Shown: positions 36,713 to 45,751 of the stretch, piece after piece
Layout of the letters: each line of letters opens with the position of its first letter
Numbering within the stretch: the stretch's first letter is position 1
NCBI GenBank assembly: GCA_019057775.1
Contig: JAHLWT010000052.1
Span: 57,711-121,710 of the forward strand
Length of the DNA stretch: 64,000 nucleotides
Direction of reading: 5' to 3'
Source: Promethearchaeota archaeon
Lineage (GTDB): Archaea; Asgardarchaeota; Lokiarchaeia; Sigynarchaeales; SOKP01
Translations under genes and position numbers: made by a program
The notes under the pieces: model-generated
The model's database searches: none
Seen by the model: the letters and a program-made list of their open reading frames with translations, nothing else
What the model was told of the DNA's origin: nothing

Positions 36713-37471
36713 TTAGACTTTCTTAAAAATAAACGCAATATTCATTACTTTCCTTAAAGAGAGATATTTTACATCAAGTTTCATCAATTTAGAGAGAAAC
36801 TTAACTACTGAATCCCAAATTTTACGGAACGTTTGGTTGGTTTCATATTTATGTCTTAATTTTAAAATGTTTTCTTCAGTAATTTCTGGACTTGTTGATT
36901 GTATTTCTGCGATTTTCATTATTCGACCGTATACTCCAAAATTCTTTAAATGTTTGAGATTGAATTTCTCAAAAAGTGAAATTATTTGGCTAACTTCATA
37001 TCTTCTATAATGCCCGATTAATTGATCTTGATTTGTATAGAATTTCATTCTATGTGGTACTGTAATAGCGACTAACGCGTTTTTCTTTAAAATTCTACCA
37101 ATTTCTGACACAGCAAATTCATCGTGTTTAATATGTTCTAAAACATCAAGAGCACATAAAAAATCAAAGGTTTCATCTCGATACGGCAATTGGATCGCAT
37201 CTCCACACAAAGGATGCGAGTTTTTTCCATTGACATATTGTCTCAGAGGAGGACTCGCGATATCGTAAAAAAATTTATGAGAGATATTATCTAAGAAGCA
37301 GAGTAATGAATTACCAGAGCACCCTAAGTCAATTCCCTTCTTAAAACTCCTTTTTGAATCAATGTTTACTTTCAAAAGATCAAATTTGCATCGTATACCT
37401 GGAGATATAAAATATTCCGCAGAAGTTCTAGAAGAAAAATTCTTATGTTTATCGTAAAAGTCCTTTGACAT
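36713..37471 (-). CDS. class I SAM-dependent methyltransferase
   Basis: About 252 residues. The SAM-binding motif I is GIDLGCSGNSLLCF, motif II is DAIQLPYRDETFDFLCALDV, then LEHIKHDEFAVSEIGRILK and VAITVPHR, the order seen in ubiquinone/menaquinone-type and related small-molecule methyltransferases. GHYRRYEVSQI is typical of glycosyl or lipid-associated family members. ATG 37471 is preferred over TTG 37486. The substrate is unknown. Confidence 0.8.
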   Translation of the reverse strand: MSKDFYDKHKNFSSRTSAEYFISPGIRCKFDLLKVNIDSKRSFKKGIDLGCSGNSLLCFLDNISHKFFYDIASPPLRQYVNGKNSHPLCGDAIQLPYRDETFDFLCALDVLEHIKHDEFAVSEIGRILKKNALVAITVPHRMKFYTNQDQLIGHYRRYEVSQIISLFEKFNLKHLKNFGVYGRIMKIAEIQSTSPEITEENILKLRHKYETNQTFRKIWDSVVKFLSKLMKLDVKYLSLRKVMNIAFIFKKV

Positions 37472-37612
37472 TAGTGTTGTCCGCAAGTAATAGATTCTTT
37501 GCTAATTTGAATATATATTTCGTACATTAAATTTTTACTAAGTTTACTAAGTTTAAAACAGAAGAAATATTAGAAATTACAATTACTAAGTTATCAGAAA
37601 TTTTTATTGAAA

Positions 37613-38020
37613 ATGCTACAATTATCTGTGTTCCTTGAGGATAAGCCTGGATCACTAGCAGACTTGATTAAACTCCTTATGGACAATAAGATATATATAA
37701 ACTCTTTGACAGTGGCGAAGACGAGTGAGTATGGATTACTATTATTATTAGTTGATAAACCAGAAAAATGTATTACTCTTTTGGAAGAAGCGGGTCTTAT
37801 TCTTTCTACTACAGAAGTAATAGCTGTAAAGCTGAATGATAATCCTAAAGCTTTATATGAAATACCAAAGAACTTAGGAGATAGCGAAATTAATATTGAT
37901 TATTGCTATTCTACAGTAATTCAAGATGATTCATTGCTTATATTACGTGTTGAAGATGATATTATCGAGCAAACCTCAGAAATTTTAGAACACAATGGAT
38001 TTAAGATTGTCAAGGATTAA
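37613..38020 (+). CDS. tandem ACT domain protein
   Basis: 135 residues consisting of two ACT domains: LSVFLEDKPGSLADLIKLL and DNKIYINSLTVAKTSEYGLL in the first, and VIAVKLNDNPKALYEIPKNL with YSTVIQDDSLLIL in the second. ACT domains bind amino acids and regulate enzymes; stand-alone pairs often act as sensors or partners of phenylacetate-CoA ligases and other acyl-CoA ligases. ATG 37613 is preferred over TTG 37607. The acyl-CoA dehydrogenase follows 141 bp downstream on the same strand. Confidence 0.85.
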   Translation: MLQLSVFLEDKPGSLADLIKLLMDNKIYINSLTVAKTSEYGLLLLLVDKPEKCITLLEEAGLILSTTEVIAVKLNDNPKALYEIPKNLGDSEINIDYCYSTVIQDDSLLILRVEDDIIEQTSEILEHNGFKIVKD

Positions 38021-38131
38021 CCCTTAAATTAAGGAAAACTAGCTACTTTTATGAAATAATTTCCATTTCTCTAATGATCAATAAAATTTAAGAATTATTT
38101 GATTTTACTAAAATTACTGAAATTTTAATGA

Positions 38132-38140
38132 TTTATACAT
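38132..38140 (+). promoter_or_regulatory. TATA box upstream of acyl-CoA dehydrogenase
   Basis: TTTATACAT centred about 26 bases before ATG 38162, the usual archaeal distance for a transcript that begins at or close to the start codon. The mRNA would then be nearly leaderless. Confidence 0.5.
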
Positions 38141-38161
38141 ATACAGTTTAATTACAATTAA

Positions 38162-39358
38162 ATGGTAAGAAATATGAGTATTAAGTTTACAGAAGAACAA
38201 GAAATGATACGGGAAAGTGTAAGGGAGTTCGCGCAAAGTAAAATCGCTCCAATTGCACTTCAGATGGAAGAAACTAAGGAGATTCCAAGAGATATCATTA
38301 AAGGAATGGCAGAATTAGGACTTATGACTTGTACAGCTGACGAAAAGTATGGGGGTCCAGGATTAGATGCTGTGAGTGCTGGTGTTATCGCAGAAGAATT
38401 AGCAAAAGCTGATTGTACAGGCTCTACCTGTGTATATTATTTGGTTCCTGCATCATGGGGATTTCTTCTGAATAAATACGGAACAGAAGAAGCGAAACAA
38501 GAAATATTTCCAAAAACACTATCAGGTGACTGGTTTCTTGGAATTGCTACAACTGAAAGTGATGCTGGTTCTGATGTAGGTGGTACTAAAACAACGATAA
38601 AACCAGATGGAGATGGATTTGTTGTGAACGGAGAAAAGATGTATATTAGTGGAGTAAGAGAGGCAGTAACGCATGGAGGGGGACATATTACTATCGCTCA
38701 TCAAACTCCTGAACGGGGAACACGAGGCATGACCACATTTTATTTACCATTAACAGCAGAAGGGATTACCCCTACCTATATACCCGATTTAGGTAGAGAA
38801 GGCATTTCATGTGGCGGTTTCTCCATAGATAATGTAAAAATCCCTAAACATTATATTTTAGGAGAGGAAAATAGAGGATTCTATATACTCCATGAAGGGT
38901 ATGAATACGCAAGGGCTTTAATTTCTGTTATTTGCGCATCTGCTGGCTTAAAATCACTAGAGAACGGAATGAAATACATTAAAGAAAGAAAATCATTTGG
39001 AAAACCTTTGGCACAATATCAAGAAATAAATTTTAGACTAGCCGAGCATTATACAAGGTTGAATATGCTAAGAGATTTAGGTTACAAAGCATTAAAGACC
39101 ATTGATTTAGAGCAAGAAGGAAAAGTAGGCAGATTCGAAACAAGCAATATAGTAGCTCAAGCGAAGATGTTCTGCTCAGACTGGGCTTGTGATGCTATAA
39201 ATGATGTAATGCAATGGCAAGGAGCATTTGGATATTCACGAGAATGTCCTGATCAAGCTGCTTGGAGAGCTGTAAGATCATTTGCTCTCGCAGAAGGAAC
39301 CAAAGAAGTGATGAAGATGATAGTATCAAGAGAACTTCTTGGTAAGAAACAATATTAA
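38162..39358 (+). CDS. acyl-CoA dehydrogenase with canonical catalytic glutamate
   Basis: 398 residues. Domains in order: helical N-terminal (KFTEEQEMIRESVREFAQSK), beta-barrel with TTESDAGSDVGG and GEKMYISG, C-terminal helical FAD domain with RKSFGKPLAQYQEI and WQGAFGYSRECPDQ. The catalytic Glu is present in FALAEGTKEVMK. This distinguishes it from the isovaleryl-type enzyme at 33583-34803, so the two probably oxidise different acyl-CoAs. Electrons would go to the EtfAB of 43768-45751. The substrate is not readable. Confidence 0.92.
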   Translation: MVRNMSIKFTEEQEMIRESVREFAQSKIAPIALQMEETKEIPRDIIKGMAELGLMTCTADEKYGGPGLDAVSAGVIAEELAKADCTGSTCVYYLVPASWGFLLNKYGTEEAKQEIFPKTLSGDWFLGIATTESDAGSDVGGTKTTIKPDGDGFVVNGEKMYISGVREAVTHGGGHITIAHQTPERGTRGMTTFYLPLTAEGITPTYIPDLGREGISCGGFSIDNVKIPKHYILGEENRGFYILHEGYEYARALISVICASAGLKSLENGMKYIKERKSFGKPLAQYQEINFRLAEHYTRLNMLRDLGYKALKTIDLEQEGKVGRFETSNIVAQAKMFCSDWACDAINDVMQWQGAFGYSRECPDQAAWRAVRSFALAEGTKEVMKMIVSRELLGKKQY

Positions 39359-39430
39359 ATATTTGTTTTTTCTATTTTTATTTTACATTCTCAAATGAAT
39401 GAGTTTTTTTTAAGAATTATATCAACATGA

Positions 39431-39742
39431 TCAATAAAAAGAATTGAGAGAATGAATTATTCCTGAATCTCCCGAATTTCTTCCTGAATTGTAAATAGTG
39501 CAATTTTCAATCCTAAAGGACACATTGGAATTTTCAATGAAAATACAACTTCCAGAACCTCCACCATCTATTTCCAAATCTTCTATGATTAGGGGTCGGA
39601 ATAAGTACCTGAACCCGTACATATTCCCGCAACCTTCGCATCAGACCAATTATTATTAATATGAATTTTTCCCGAAACTGCTGAAATTTTCAAATCTCTG
39701 TTATCTAAATTAAAATTTACATTATAAACCGATTTTCAGAAG
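39431..39742 (-). pseudogene. remnant of a right-handed beta-helix surface protein
   Basis: The beginning of a beta-helix (NosD-like) surface protein is recognisable on the minus strand: SGKIHINNNWSDAKVAGICT, then GSGTYSDP in one frame, and LIIEDLEIDGGGSGSCIF, IENSNVSFRIENCTIYNSG in another. The frame changes at a C4 run (39593-39598 region); one more C restores it. The coding stops at 39431 after about one and a half coils. There is no signal peptide. This is a decayed fragment beside the DUF1566 surface protein. Confidence 0.65.
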
Positions 39743-39824
39743 AGTATTGGTTTATCTCATCATATTAGTAAAAGTCCTCGAAAATTTGTTTCACTTTACT
39801 CTCTGGATTCTAATTCATACAAAT

Positions 39825-41237
39825 CTAGTTAATCTTTTTTCTGATAATAATGCTAATGATTACAGCACTCACTCCAATAAGAGTTATTAAATTATATCCG
39901 GGGATTTCTGGTGGAAGTCCATCTTGTGAATCTTCTAAATCATAAGTGTTAAGGGGATTTTCGCGTACAAGGCGTACAAAATTATTAATGTGGATGATAT
40001 CTCCCTGGGGTCCATGACCATATTCCCATTTACTATCTGTAGGGTCCCCACTTTTTGGATCACCTCTCTGACATCCCGCACCATGAACATCTTGGAGTAC
40101 CATTTCACCACTATAATTCATATATCCGAAAGCTTCACCAAACGCAATATAGCAAGCATGATCAGCTCCTTCAGCTTGAAAATGACTTGTACTTGACCAA
40201 TAGTAACCATATGTTCCATTATCATATGGAAAATCATCTGTTGTCAATTCAGTAGTTTCAAAGATTGGATCAATTGCTGCAGAGTCGGTTGTGTCTGGGG
40301 ATCGGCTGTAATTCACGATACTTTGTAGTTCCTTTATATTTGGGAGACGCCAATCATCATTTCCGAGATAATTCTCAGTATTTTTTGCCTGAACCCATGT
40401 AAGAGCATCTTCCCAATCCATTCCAGTTCCACTGTCCGCTTTTGACCACATGAGCCCAGTCGCATTATCTGAAATAGTTCCATCGGTATTATCAACAAAA
40501 TTATTAATCCCATATTCAGTATTTCCTCTAACATACATCACAAAATATTCTTTATCCGAGCCACCTGGCAATTCTTTGGTATATCCTTTAATTCGACCAT
40601 CGGCAAAATTGACTCCAAACACAGTATCATCGCCATACATCGTTGTACTGACATATTCTGTGCTGGTCCAATATTGGGAATCAATAATTGGCTCACCTTT
40701 ACTCTCATCACCATATTCAAATGTAAAATAATCAGTATCAATGTAAGGAATAGATTCATCTACACTCATCCTAATTACCCCGGTAAAGATAATGAGGGAA
40801 TACAATTCTTTAATTGAAGGAAGGCGCCAATCGTCATATCCTGCTAAGTTGAATGAAGATGCACCTGCAACTGCATTATCCCACGACATTTTTTCTCCAG
40901 GATCTTGTTGCCATATAAGTCCAGTAACTAAGTCGGTGATGGTTCCGTCCCCATTTTCAAGATAAGTAGGGGTGTTTCCAACAGTTTCTGCATCTTGACC
41001 AAAAAATGGGTCCCCTTCTTCTGGAGTTGGATCAATAACACTTCCCAAATTATCATACGAAGTTATTTGATTTGTATCTACAATCGGATATAAATAGGAT
41101 TCTTCTTCAGTAGATTGTTCTAAAATTGTGAGGTCATTGGTCTCTTCCTCTTCTTCTAAAGTTGCTAAGTCACTAAATATTAAAATAAAAAACCAGCAAC
41201 AGATACAGATTGATAAAATATATTTTTTATTTTTCAT
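39825..41237 (-). CDS. surface-anchored DUF1566 (Lcl-like) protein
   Basis: 470 residues. An N-terminal signal or anchor (ILSICICCWFFILIFSDLA) is followed by two DUF1566/Lcl repeats, each with GLIWQQD or GLMWSKA, WDNAV or WEDAL, DDWRLPSIKELYS or DDWRLPNIKELQS, and YWTST or YWSSTS. The end is GYNLITLIGVSAVIISIIIR followed by Lys residues, a Gly-Tyr-Asn plus hydrophobic plus Arg/Lys tail that looks like an archaeal surface-protein anchor. The repeats are similar to each other, so the protein arose by internal duplication. The role is probably adhesive. A membrane protein gene follows, 12 bp away. Confidence 0.8.
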   Translation of the reverse strand: MKNKKYILSICICCWFFILIFSDLATLEEEEETNDLTILEQSTEEESYLYPIVDTNQITSYDNLGSVIDPTPEEGDPFFGQDAETVGNTPTYLENGDGTITDLVTGLIWQQDPGEKMSWDNAVAGASSFNLAGYDDWRLPSIKELYSLIIFTGVIRMSVDESIPYIDTDYFTFEYGDESKGEPIIDSQYWTSTEYVSTTMYGDDTVFGVNFADGRIKGYTKELPGGSDKEYFVMYVRGNTEYGINNFVDNTDGTISDNATGLMWSKADSGTGMDWEDALTWVQAKNTENYLGNDDWRLPNIKELQSIVNYSRSPDTTDSAAIDPIFETTELTTDDFPYDNGTYGYYWSSTSHFQAEGADHACYIAFGEAFGYMNYSGEMVLQDVHGAGCQRGDPKSGDPTDSKWEYGHGPQGDIIHINNFVRLVRENPLNTYDLEDSQDGLPPEIPGYNLITLIGVSAVIISIIIRKKIN

Positions 41238-41249
41238 AGCTTTTTTTTT

Positions 41250-41699
41250 TTATATTGCCATAAAAGTTGACCATTGTGTATTAGGATCTTGAAGCATCGG
41301 AGTAGGAATTGAAGTAATTAAATCAGAGACCTCTGTATAACTAGCAAGAATTAAAGCTATATTTATTGAAAGTAAAGCTGGCCAAAGGGCTTTGATATAA
41401 TATCCTTTAAATTTCTTAGTTAAGGGCTTTTCTTCTATTCCATATATCATCTTTCTTCCTATAGTTTTTTTATGGACAAAAATAAGAAGAGGTCCTAAAA
41501 TATATCCAAAATAATATCCAAAAATAATAGCAATAAATGCCGTTAATAGATTCATAATCAATGAGTCTACTGGTAAATTAATGGGAAAAAATAAGAGGAA
41601 CCCTGGTACGTTCTGTAAAGCTAAAAAAAGAATAATAAAAACTAAAACAATAGAAAAAATAAATATAATCAGCGATTTTAAATATTTCGAGGAAGCCAT
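41250..41699 (-). CDS. hypothetical membrane protein (149 aa)
   Basis: 149 residues with four hydrophobic segments (LIIFIFSIVLVFIILFLAL; LLTAFIAIIFGYYFGYIL; plus one N-terminal of KKTIGRKMIYGIEEKPL and one near SINIALILASYTEV). It lies 12 bp upstream of the DUF1566 surface protein and is read in the same direction, so it may help its export or anchoring. No family recognised. Confidence 0.55.
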   Translation of the reverse strand: MASSKYLKSLIIFIFSIVLVFIILFLALQNVPGFLLFFPINLPVDSLIMNLLTAFIAIIFGYYFGYILGPLLIFVHKKTIGRKMIYGIEEKPLTKKFKGYYIKALWPALLSINIALILASYTEVSDLITSIPTPMLQDPNTQWSTFMAI

Positions 41700-41788
41700 A
41701 AATCTAACCTTGCCCTATCTTAATTGATTGATTAATACATGATAATTAATTTGGTAAATAATAAACGGATTATAATTCAAATTCTATT

Positions 41789-41880
41789 TAAATTTATGTG
41801 AAAGGAAAAACTAACACTTTTCATTTTTCTAAACCGAATTGGTAGAATATTAATTACCTTTTTTTTATATTTTTAATTTC
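41789..41880. repeat. diverged direct repeat, copy 1 (upstream of sulfatase)
   Basis: About 92 bases beginning TAAATTTATGTGAAAGG and ending in a T-run and TTATATTTTTAAT. They resemble 43619-43712 in order and content, with many substitutions and small gaps. Copy 2 lies just after the sulfatase and before etfB, so the sulfatase gene with its decayed partial copy is bracketed by the two. Confidence 0.45.
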
Positions 41881-41912
41881 TATTCTCAAAAGATTGAGAA
41901 GATGATGATCTC

Positions 41913-41951
41913 ATGGATAAAAAGCCACACATTATAATTTTTAATGTTATA
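41913..41951 (+). pseudogene. decayed copy of the sulfatase start
   Basis: ATGGATAAAAAGCCACACAT and the next bases translate to MDKKPHIIIFNV, the same as the sulfatase start at 42087 (MDKRPHIIIFNV), after which similarity stops. The identity covers about 13 codons. It lies 174 bp upstream of the intact gene in the same orientation, so it is the leftover of a tandem duplication. Confidence 0.65.
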
Positions 41952-42086
41952 ATAACTTTTTCTGTAATTCAATATTTTCTATAAAAACTATCAATTGATT
42001 TAAATAAAAATTGCAGACTAAGTTATGTTTTTTCATTTTGAGAAAGTTTCTGAATGATTTTGAAAGTGTAAGGTGACAAATCTATT

Positions 42087-43589
42087 ATGGATAAAAGACC
42101 TCATATTATAATATTTAATGTTGATCAATGGAGAGGTGACGTTTTAGGACATGTAGGGAATCTTGCTGCTGAAACACCTAATCTTGACAAGATTGTGGAA
42201 GAAGATGGTGTTTCATTTAGTAACGCTTTTTGTCAGAACCCTGTTTGTACTCCAAGTCGTTGTAGTTTCATGACGGGGTGGTATCCACATGTAAGAGGGC
42301 ACAGAACAATGACTCATATGCTTCATCTGGAACGGGGAGAGCCTAATTTATTGAAAATTCTTAAAGACAACGGTTATTTTGTGTGGTGGGGTGGTAGAAA
42401 TGATCTGATTCCAGGTCAACAAAATGCGAAGGAGGTCTGTGATATTCGATTCTGGCCTAAAAATGAAGATCTCAATCGTTGGGGTCATAAATGGAAAAAA
42501 AATCTGCATGTGTGGACAAAATGGCGAGGAAAACAAAATAGCGATACATATTACAGTTTTTTTGCAGGAAAATTAGACAGTGGAGGAGATGACATCTATT
42601 TTGATTTTGATTGGGCTATGATATTAGGAGCTATTGATTTTATATGCAGTTATGACGGTGTCAAACCCTTCTGTATTTATATTGCACTGGCAAATCCCCA
42701 TCCTCCATACGGTATAGAAGAACCATGGTTCAGTAAAATAGATCGTAATAAACTCCCTCCTCGAAAGAAAACTCCAGATAATTGGATCGGAAAACCCTCC
42801 CTTTTAAAAGGAATTTATGAACGCCAAAAGCTCCAAACTTGGACAGAAGATCGCTGGAATGAACTACGAGCAACATATTATGGAATGTGTGCTCGTGTAG
42901 ATCATCAGTTTGGATTATTAATCGATGTTTTAAGAGAAAAAAATCAATATGATAATTCTGCTATATTCTTTTTTTCTGATCATGGTGATTTTACAGGGGA
43001 TTATGGTTTGGTAGAAAAAACTCAAAATACCTTTGAAGATTGTCTTACGAATATTCCATTTATTATTAAACTACCTAAGGATATTGCAGTTTTCCCTCGG
43101 GTAAGTAGTGCTCTTGTAGAGTTGATAGATTTTTCTGCTACGGTTTATTCTCTAATCGATGTCATTCCAGGATATTCTCACTTCGGAAAAAGTTTAATAC
43201 CATTACTTAAGGGAGAAACGGAGAACCATCGAGAAGCAGTTTTCTGTGAAGGGGGTCGTCTCTATGGAGAAGAACAGGCTATGGAAAAAGAAAGTCAATC
43301 TTCATTAGATGCTCTGGAACTTTATTGGCCTCGAGTTGGGCTTCAAATCACAGATGAGAAACCATATCATAGCAAAGCAACTATGTGTAGAACAACAGAT
43401 TTTAAATACATTAAACGTCTCTATGAAGAGGATGAGCTCTATGATCTTAGTAAAGATCCTGAAGAGATTTATAATATTATTGATGATCCCCTATATGTTA
43501 CTGTTCTCTCAAATATGAAAGAACGAATGCTTACTTGGTATATGGAAACATGCGATGTAGTTCCTTTTAGTATAGATAAACGATTCTAA
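42087..43589 (+). CDS. sulfatase (formylglycine-dependent family)
   Basis: 500 residues of the alkaline-phosphatase/sulfatase fold. Metal ligands appear in FNVDQWRGDVLG, with the modified residue in NPVCTPSRCSFMTGWYPH: C-T-P-S-R is the classical motif in which Cys becomes formylglycine. Later metal ligands are in FFFSDHGDFTGDYGL. No signal peptide is seen, so it acts inside the cell unless a non-classical export exists. A formylglycine-generating enzyme is not visible nearby. ATG 42087, with AGGTGA ten bases upstream. Possibly a choline-sulfatase or aryl sulfatase. Confidence 0.88.
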   Translation: MDKRPHIIIFNVDQWRGDVLGHVGNLAAETPNLDKIVEEDGVSFSNAFCQNPVCTPSRCSFMTGWYPHVRGHRTMTHMLHLERGEPNLLKILKDNGYFVWWGGRNDLIPGQQNAKEVCDIRFWPKNEDLNRWGHKWKKNLHVWTKWRGKQNSDTYYSFFAGKLDSGGDDIYFDFDWAMILGAIDFICSYDGVKPFCIYIALANPHPPYGIEEPWFSKIDRNKLPPRKKTPDNWIGKPSLLKGIYERQKLQTWTEDRWNELRATYYGMCARVDHQFGLLIDVLREKNQYDNSAIFFFSDHGDFTGDYGLVEKTQNTFEDCLTNIPFIIKLPKDIAVFPRVSSALVELIDFSATVYSLIDVIPGYSHFGKSLIPLLKGETENHREAVFCEGGRLYGEEQAMEKESQSSLDALELYWPRVGLQITDEKPYHSKATMCRTTDFKYIKRLYEEDELYDLSKDPEEIYNIIDDPLYVTVLSNMKERMLTWYMETCDVVPFSIDKRF

Positions 43590-43618
43590 GATTGATATAA
43601 TTTGTTTCATTAATTATG

Positions 43619-43712
43619 CTTAAATTTATGTAAAAAACAAATCAACTTACCCTTATCCTTATACTAATGGAATTGAGATAATATTGAGTAACTTTTTTTT
43701 ATATTTTTAATA
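43619..43712. repeat. diverged direct repeat, copy 2 (downstream of sulfatase)
   Basis: About 94 bases from TAAATTTATGTAAAAAAC to TTATATTTTTAAT, similar to 41789-41880. This region is also the upstream flank of etfB, so the copy at 41789 may be an old duplicate of that flank. Confidence 0.45.
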
Positions 43713-43736
43713 TCTTAACTTAAACTATAGATTATA

Positions 43737-43745
43737 TTTTATATC
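43737..43745 (+). promoter_or_regulatory. TATA box upstream of etfB
   Basis: TTTTATATC, about 27 bases before ATG 43768. The distance suits a leaderless transcript for the etfB-etfA unit. Confidence 0.5.
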
Positions 43746-43767
43746 TTAATTTAATGTTGATAGAATT

Positions 43768-44556
43768 ATGAGATTTATTGTTTGTGTGAAGCAGGTTCCT
43801 GATACAACTGAAATTAAAGTCGATCCTGAGACAAACACGTTAATTCGAGAAGGTGTTCCTAGTATATTAAATCCATTTGATCAGTTTGCACTTGAGGAAG
43901 CTATAAAGATCAAACAAGAGGATGATGAGATAATAGTGGTTTCTATGGGTCCACCTCAAGCTAAAAAAGCGTTATTAAAGTGCCTTGCTCTTGGAGCAGA
44001 TAAAGCAATCTTACTAACTGATAGAGCATTTGCTGGTGCTGATACATGGGCCACCTCTTATACTTTAACTCAGTGTATAAAAAAGATCGCTGATTTTAAT
44101 ATTATTTTTTGTGGGTTACAAGCTATTGATGGAGATACTGCCCAAGTAGGACCTGAAATTGCTGCTCAATTAGGTATTCCTCAAATAACATACGTCGAAA
44201 GCATTGAAAAATTAGAAGGAAAAAGACTCACAGCCAAAGTTCAGACCGATGATGGGTATAAAATTGTAGAAGCTAGACTCCCTTTGCTCATAACTGGGAT
44301 AACTCCATCATCATTCGAACCAACAAACCCTCCCATGATGAGCATTATGAAAGCAAATAAAAAACCTTTTTCTACGTGGGATGTTGAAGAGCTTGGTGGT
44401 GAAAAAGATAACTATGGATTAAGCGGTTCATTAACTGAAGTTATTAAAGTGTATTCCCCTCCAGCAAGACAGCAGGGTGTTGTTATTGATGAGGAAACAC
44501 CCGAAACCGCGGTCCAAAAATTAATGGATTTGTTAACTAAAGATAAGGTGATTTAA
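43768..44556 (+). CDS. etfB: electron transfer flavoprotein beta subunit
   Basis: 262 residues. Typical opening FIVCVKQVPDTTEIKVDPET, then LNPFDQFALEEAIKIK, GADKAILLTDRAFAGADTWAT, and the conserved CGLQAIDGDTAQVGPEIAAQLGI. With EtfA it takes electrons from acyl-CoA dehydrogenases, or bifurcates if a second flavin is present. The AMP-binding-type loop is at the family positions. ATG 43768. The stop TAA at 44556 is followed directly by the etfA frame, so the two are co-translated. Confidence 0.95.
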   Translation: MRFIVCVKQVPDTTEIKVDPETNTLIREGVPSILNPFDQFALEEAIKIKQEDDEIIVVSMGPPQAKKALLKCLALGADKAILLTDRAFAGADTWATSYTLTQCIKKIADFNIIFCGLQAIDGDTAQVGPEIAAQLGIPQITYVESIEKLEGKRLTAKVQTDDGYKIVEARLPLLITGITPSSFEPTNPPMMSIMKANKKPFSTWDVEELGGEKDNYGLSGSLTEVIKVYSPPARQQGVVIDEETPETAVQKLMDLLTKDKVI

Positions 44557-44557
44557 T

Positions 44558-45751
44558 CTGATAAATGTAGATAAGGAAAAATGCAATGGATGTGGATTAT
44601 GCGAAAAAGCGTGTCCATTTGGAGCGATAACAATTGTAGATAAAATTGCTGTAATCGGAGATGAGTGTACTCTTTGTGGTGCATGTGTTGATCAATGTAA
44701 TGTGGAAGCAATATCAATTCAGCGGAAAAAAATGGAAGATGTTGACTTATCACAATATAAAGATGTATGGATTGTTGCTGAAATAAAAGATGATAAAGTT
44801 AGAAAGGTTTCTTTTGAATTGTTAGGTAAAGCAAAAGAACTTGCAGCTGAGTTACAACAAGAAACTTGTGTCCTACTTATCGGAGAAAATGTAAAACAAT
44901 TTGTTCAAGACTTTTCAAAAAGAAGTGCCAACAAAATATATATTGTTGAGCACGAAGCTCTTAAAGACTATTATACTGAAACTTATTCTTCAGTGGTCAC
45001 TGGTATAATCTCAAAATACAAACCAAATATTGTGTTATATCCAGCCACTATAAATGGAAGAGATCTTGCCCCTAGAGTAGCAGCTACTCTTGAATTAGGA
45101 CTTACTGCTGATTGTACTGGCTTGTCTATACGAGATGGATTATTATTGCAAACTAGACCGGCATTTGGCGGAAATATTATGGCCGATATTATTTGCCCTA
45201 CTTCACGACCACAAATGGCAACAGTTAGACCTAATGTAATGGAAATGGCACCAATCCAAGACAGTAATAATGCAGAAATCATTGATGTACCTGTAAAAGT
45301 AGATCTTCAAGGGTTGAAGGTAAAAACAAAGGAAGTAATCAGTGGAACCGCTTCTGAATGTGGTATTCCTGTTTGCGAGGCAGATACGATTGTATCTGGA
45401 GGAAGGGGAGTTGGGAGTAAAGAAAATTTTAAATTAATTGAGGATTTAGCCAACGTTTTAAATGCAGCTGTGGGAGCAAGCAGAGCAGCAGTCGATTTAG
45501 GATGGATTCCAAAATCACAACAAGTCGGACAAAGTGGACATACAGTTTCCCCGAAGATTTATATCGCATGTGGAATCTCAGGAACGATCCAACATTTAGT
45601 TGGAATGAAAAGTAGCGATATAATTATTGCGATAAATAAAGATCCTGAAGCTACGATATTTAGCGTAGCAAATTATGGCATCGTAGGAGACCTATGTGAA
45701 ATTGTACCTCTATTGACTAAAGCACTAGAGAAAAAGTTAAGCGAAAATTAG
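44558..45751 (+). CDS. etfA: electron transfer flavoprotein alpha subunit with N-terminal ferredoxin domain
   Basis: About 397 residues. The first 55 hold two [4Fe-4S] sites, CNGCGLCEKACPFG and CTLCGACVDQCN. Then comes EtfA: an alpha/beta domain (VWIVAEIKDDKVRKVSFELL) and the FAD domain with VSGGRGVGSKENF, VGASRAAVDLGWIP, QVGQSGHTVSPK and ACGISGTIQH. Ferredoxin-EtfA fusions are typical of electron-bifurcating or ferredoxin-linked ETFs. The ferredoxin part has no ATG, GTG or TTG start; the frame is bounded by TGA 44549-44551, so CTG 44558 or ATA 44561 must be used. AGGTGAT (44546-44552) lies upstream. GTG 44702 would remove the ferredoxin domain. Confidence 0.9.
   Translation: MINVDKEKCNGCGLCEKACPFGAITIVDKIAVIGDECTLCGACVDQCNVEAISIQRKKMEDVDLSQYKDVWIVAEIKDDKVRKVSFELLGKAKELAAELQQETCVLLIGENVKQFVQDFSKRSANKIYIVEHEALKDYYTETYSSVVTGIISKYKPNIVLYPATINGRDLAPRVAATLELGLTADCTGLSIRDGLLLQTRPAFGGNIMADIICPTSRPQMATVRPNVMEMAPIQDSNNAEIIDVPVKVDLQGLKVKTKEVISGTASECGIPVCEADTIVSGGRGVGSKENFKLIEDLANVLNAAVGASRAAVDLGWIPKSQQVGQSGHTVSPKIYIACGISGTIQHLVGMKSSDIIIAINKDPEATIFSVANYGIVGDLCEIVPLLTKALEKKLSEN

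Noticed and set aside
38522..38704. Opposite-strand frames inside the acyl-CoA dehydrogenases and other enzymes
   Set aside because: They are mirror frames of well-supported genes, with Ser/Phe-rich composition and no motifs.
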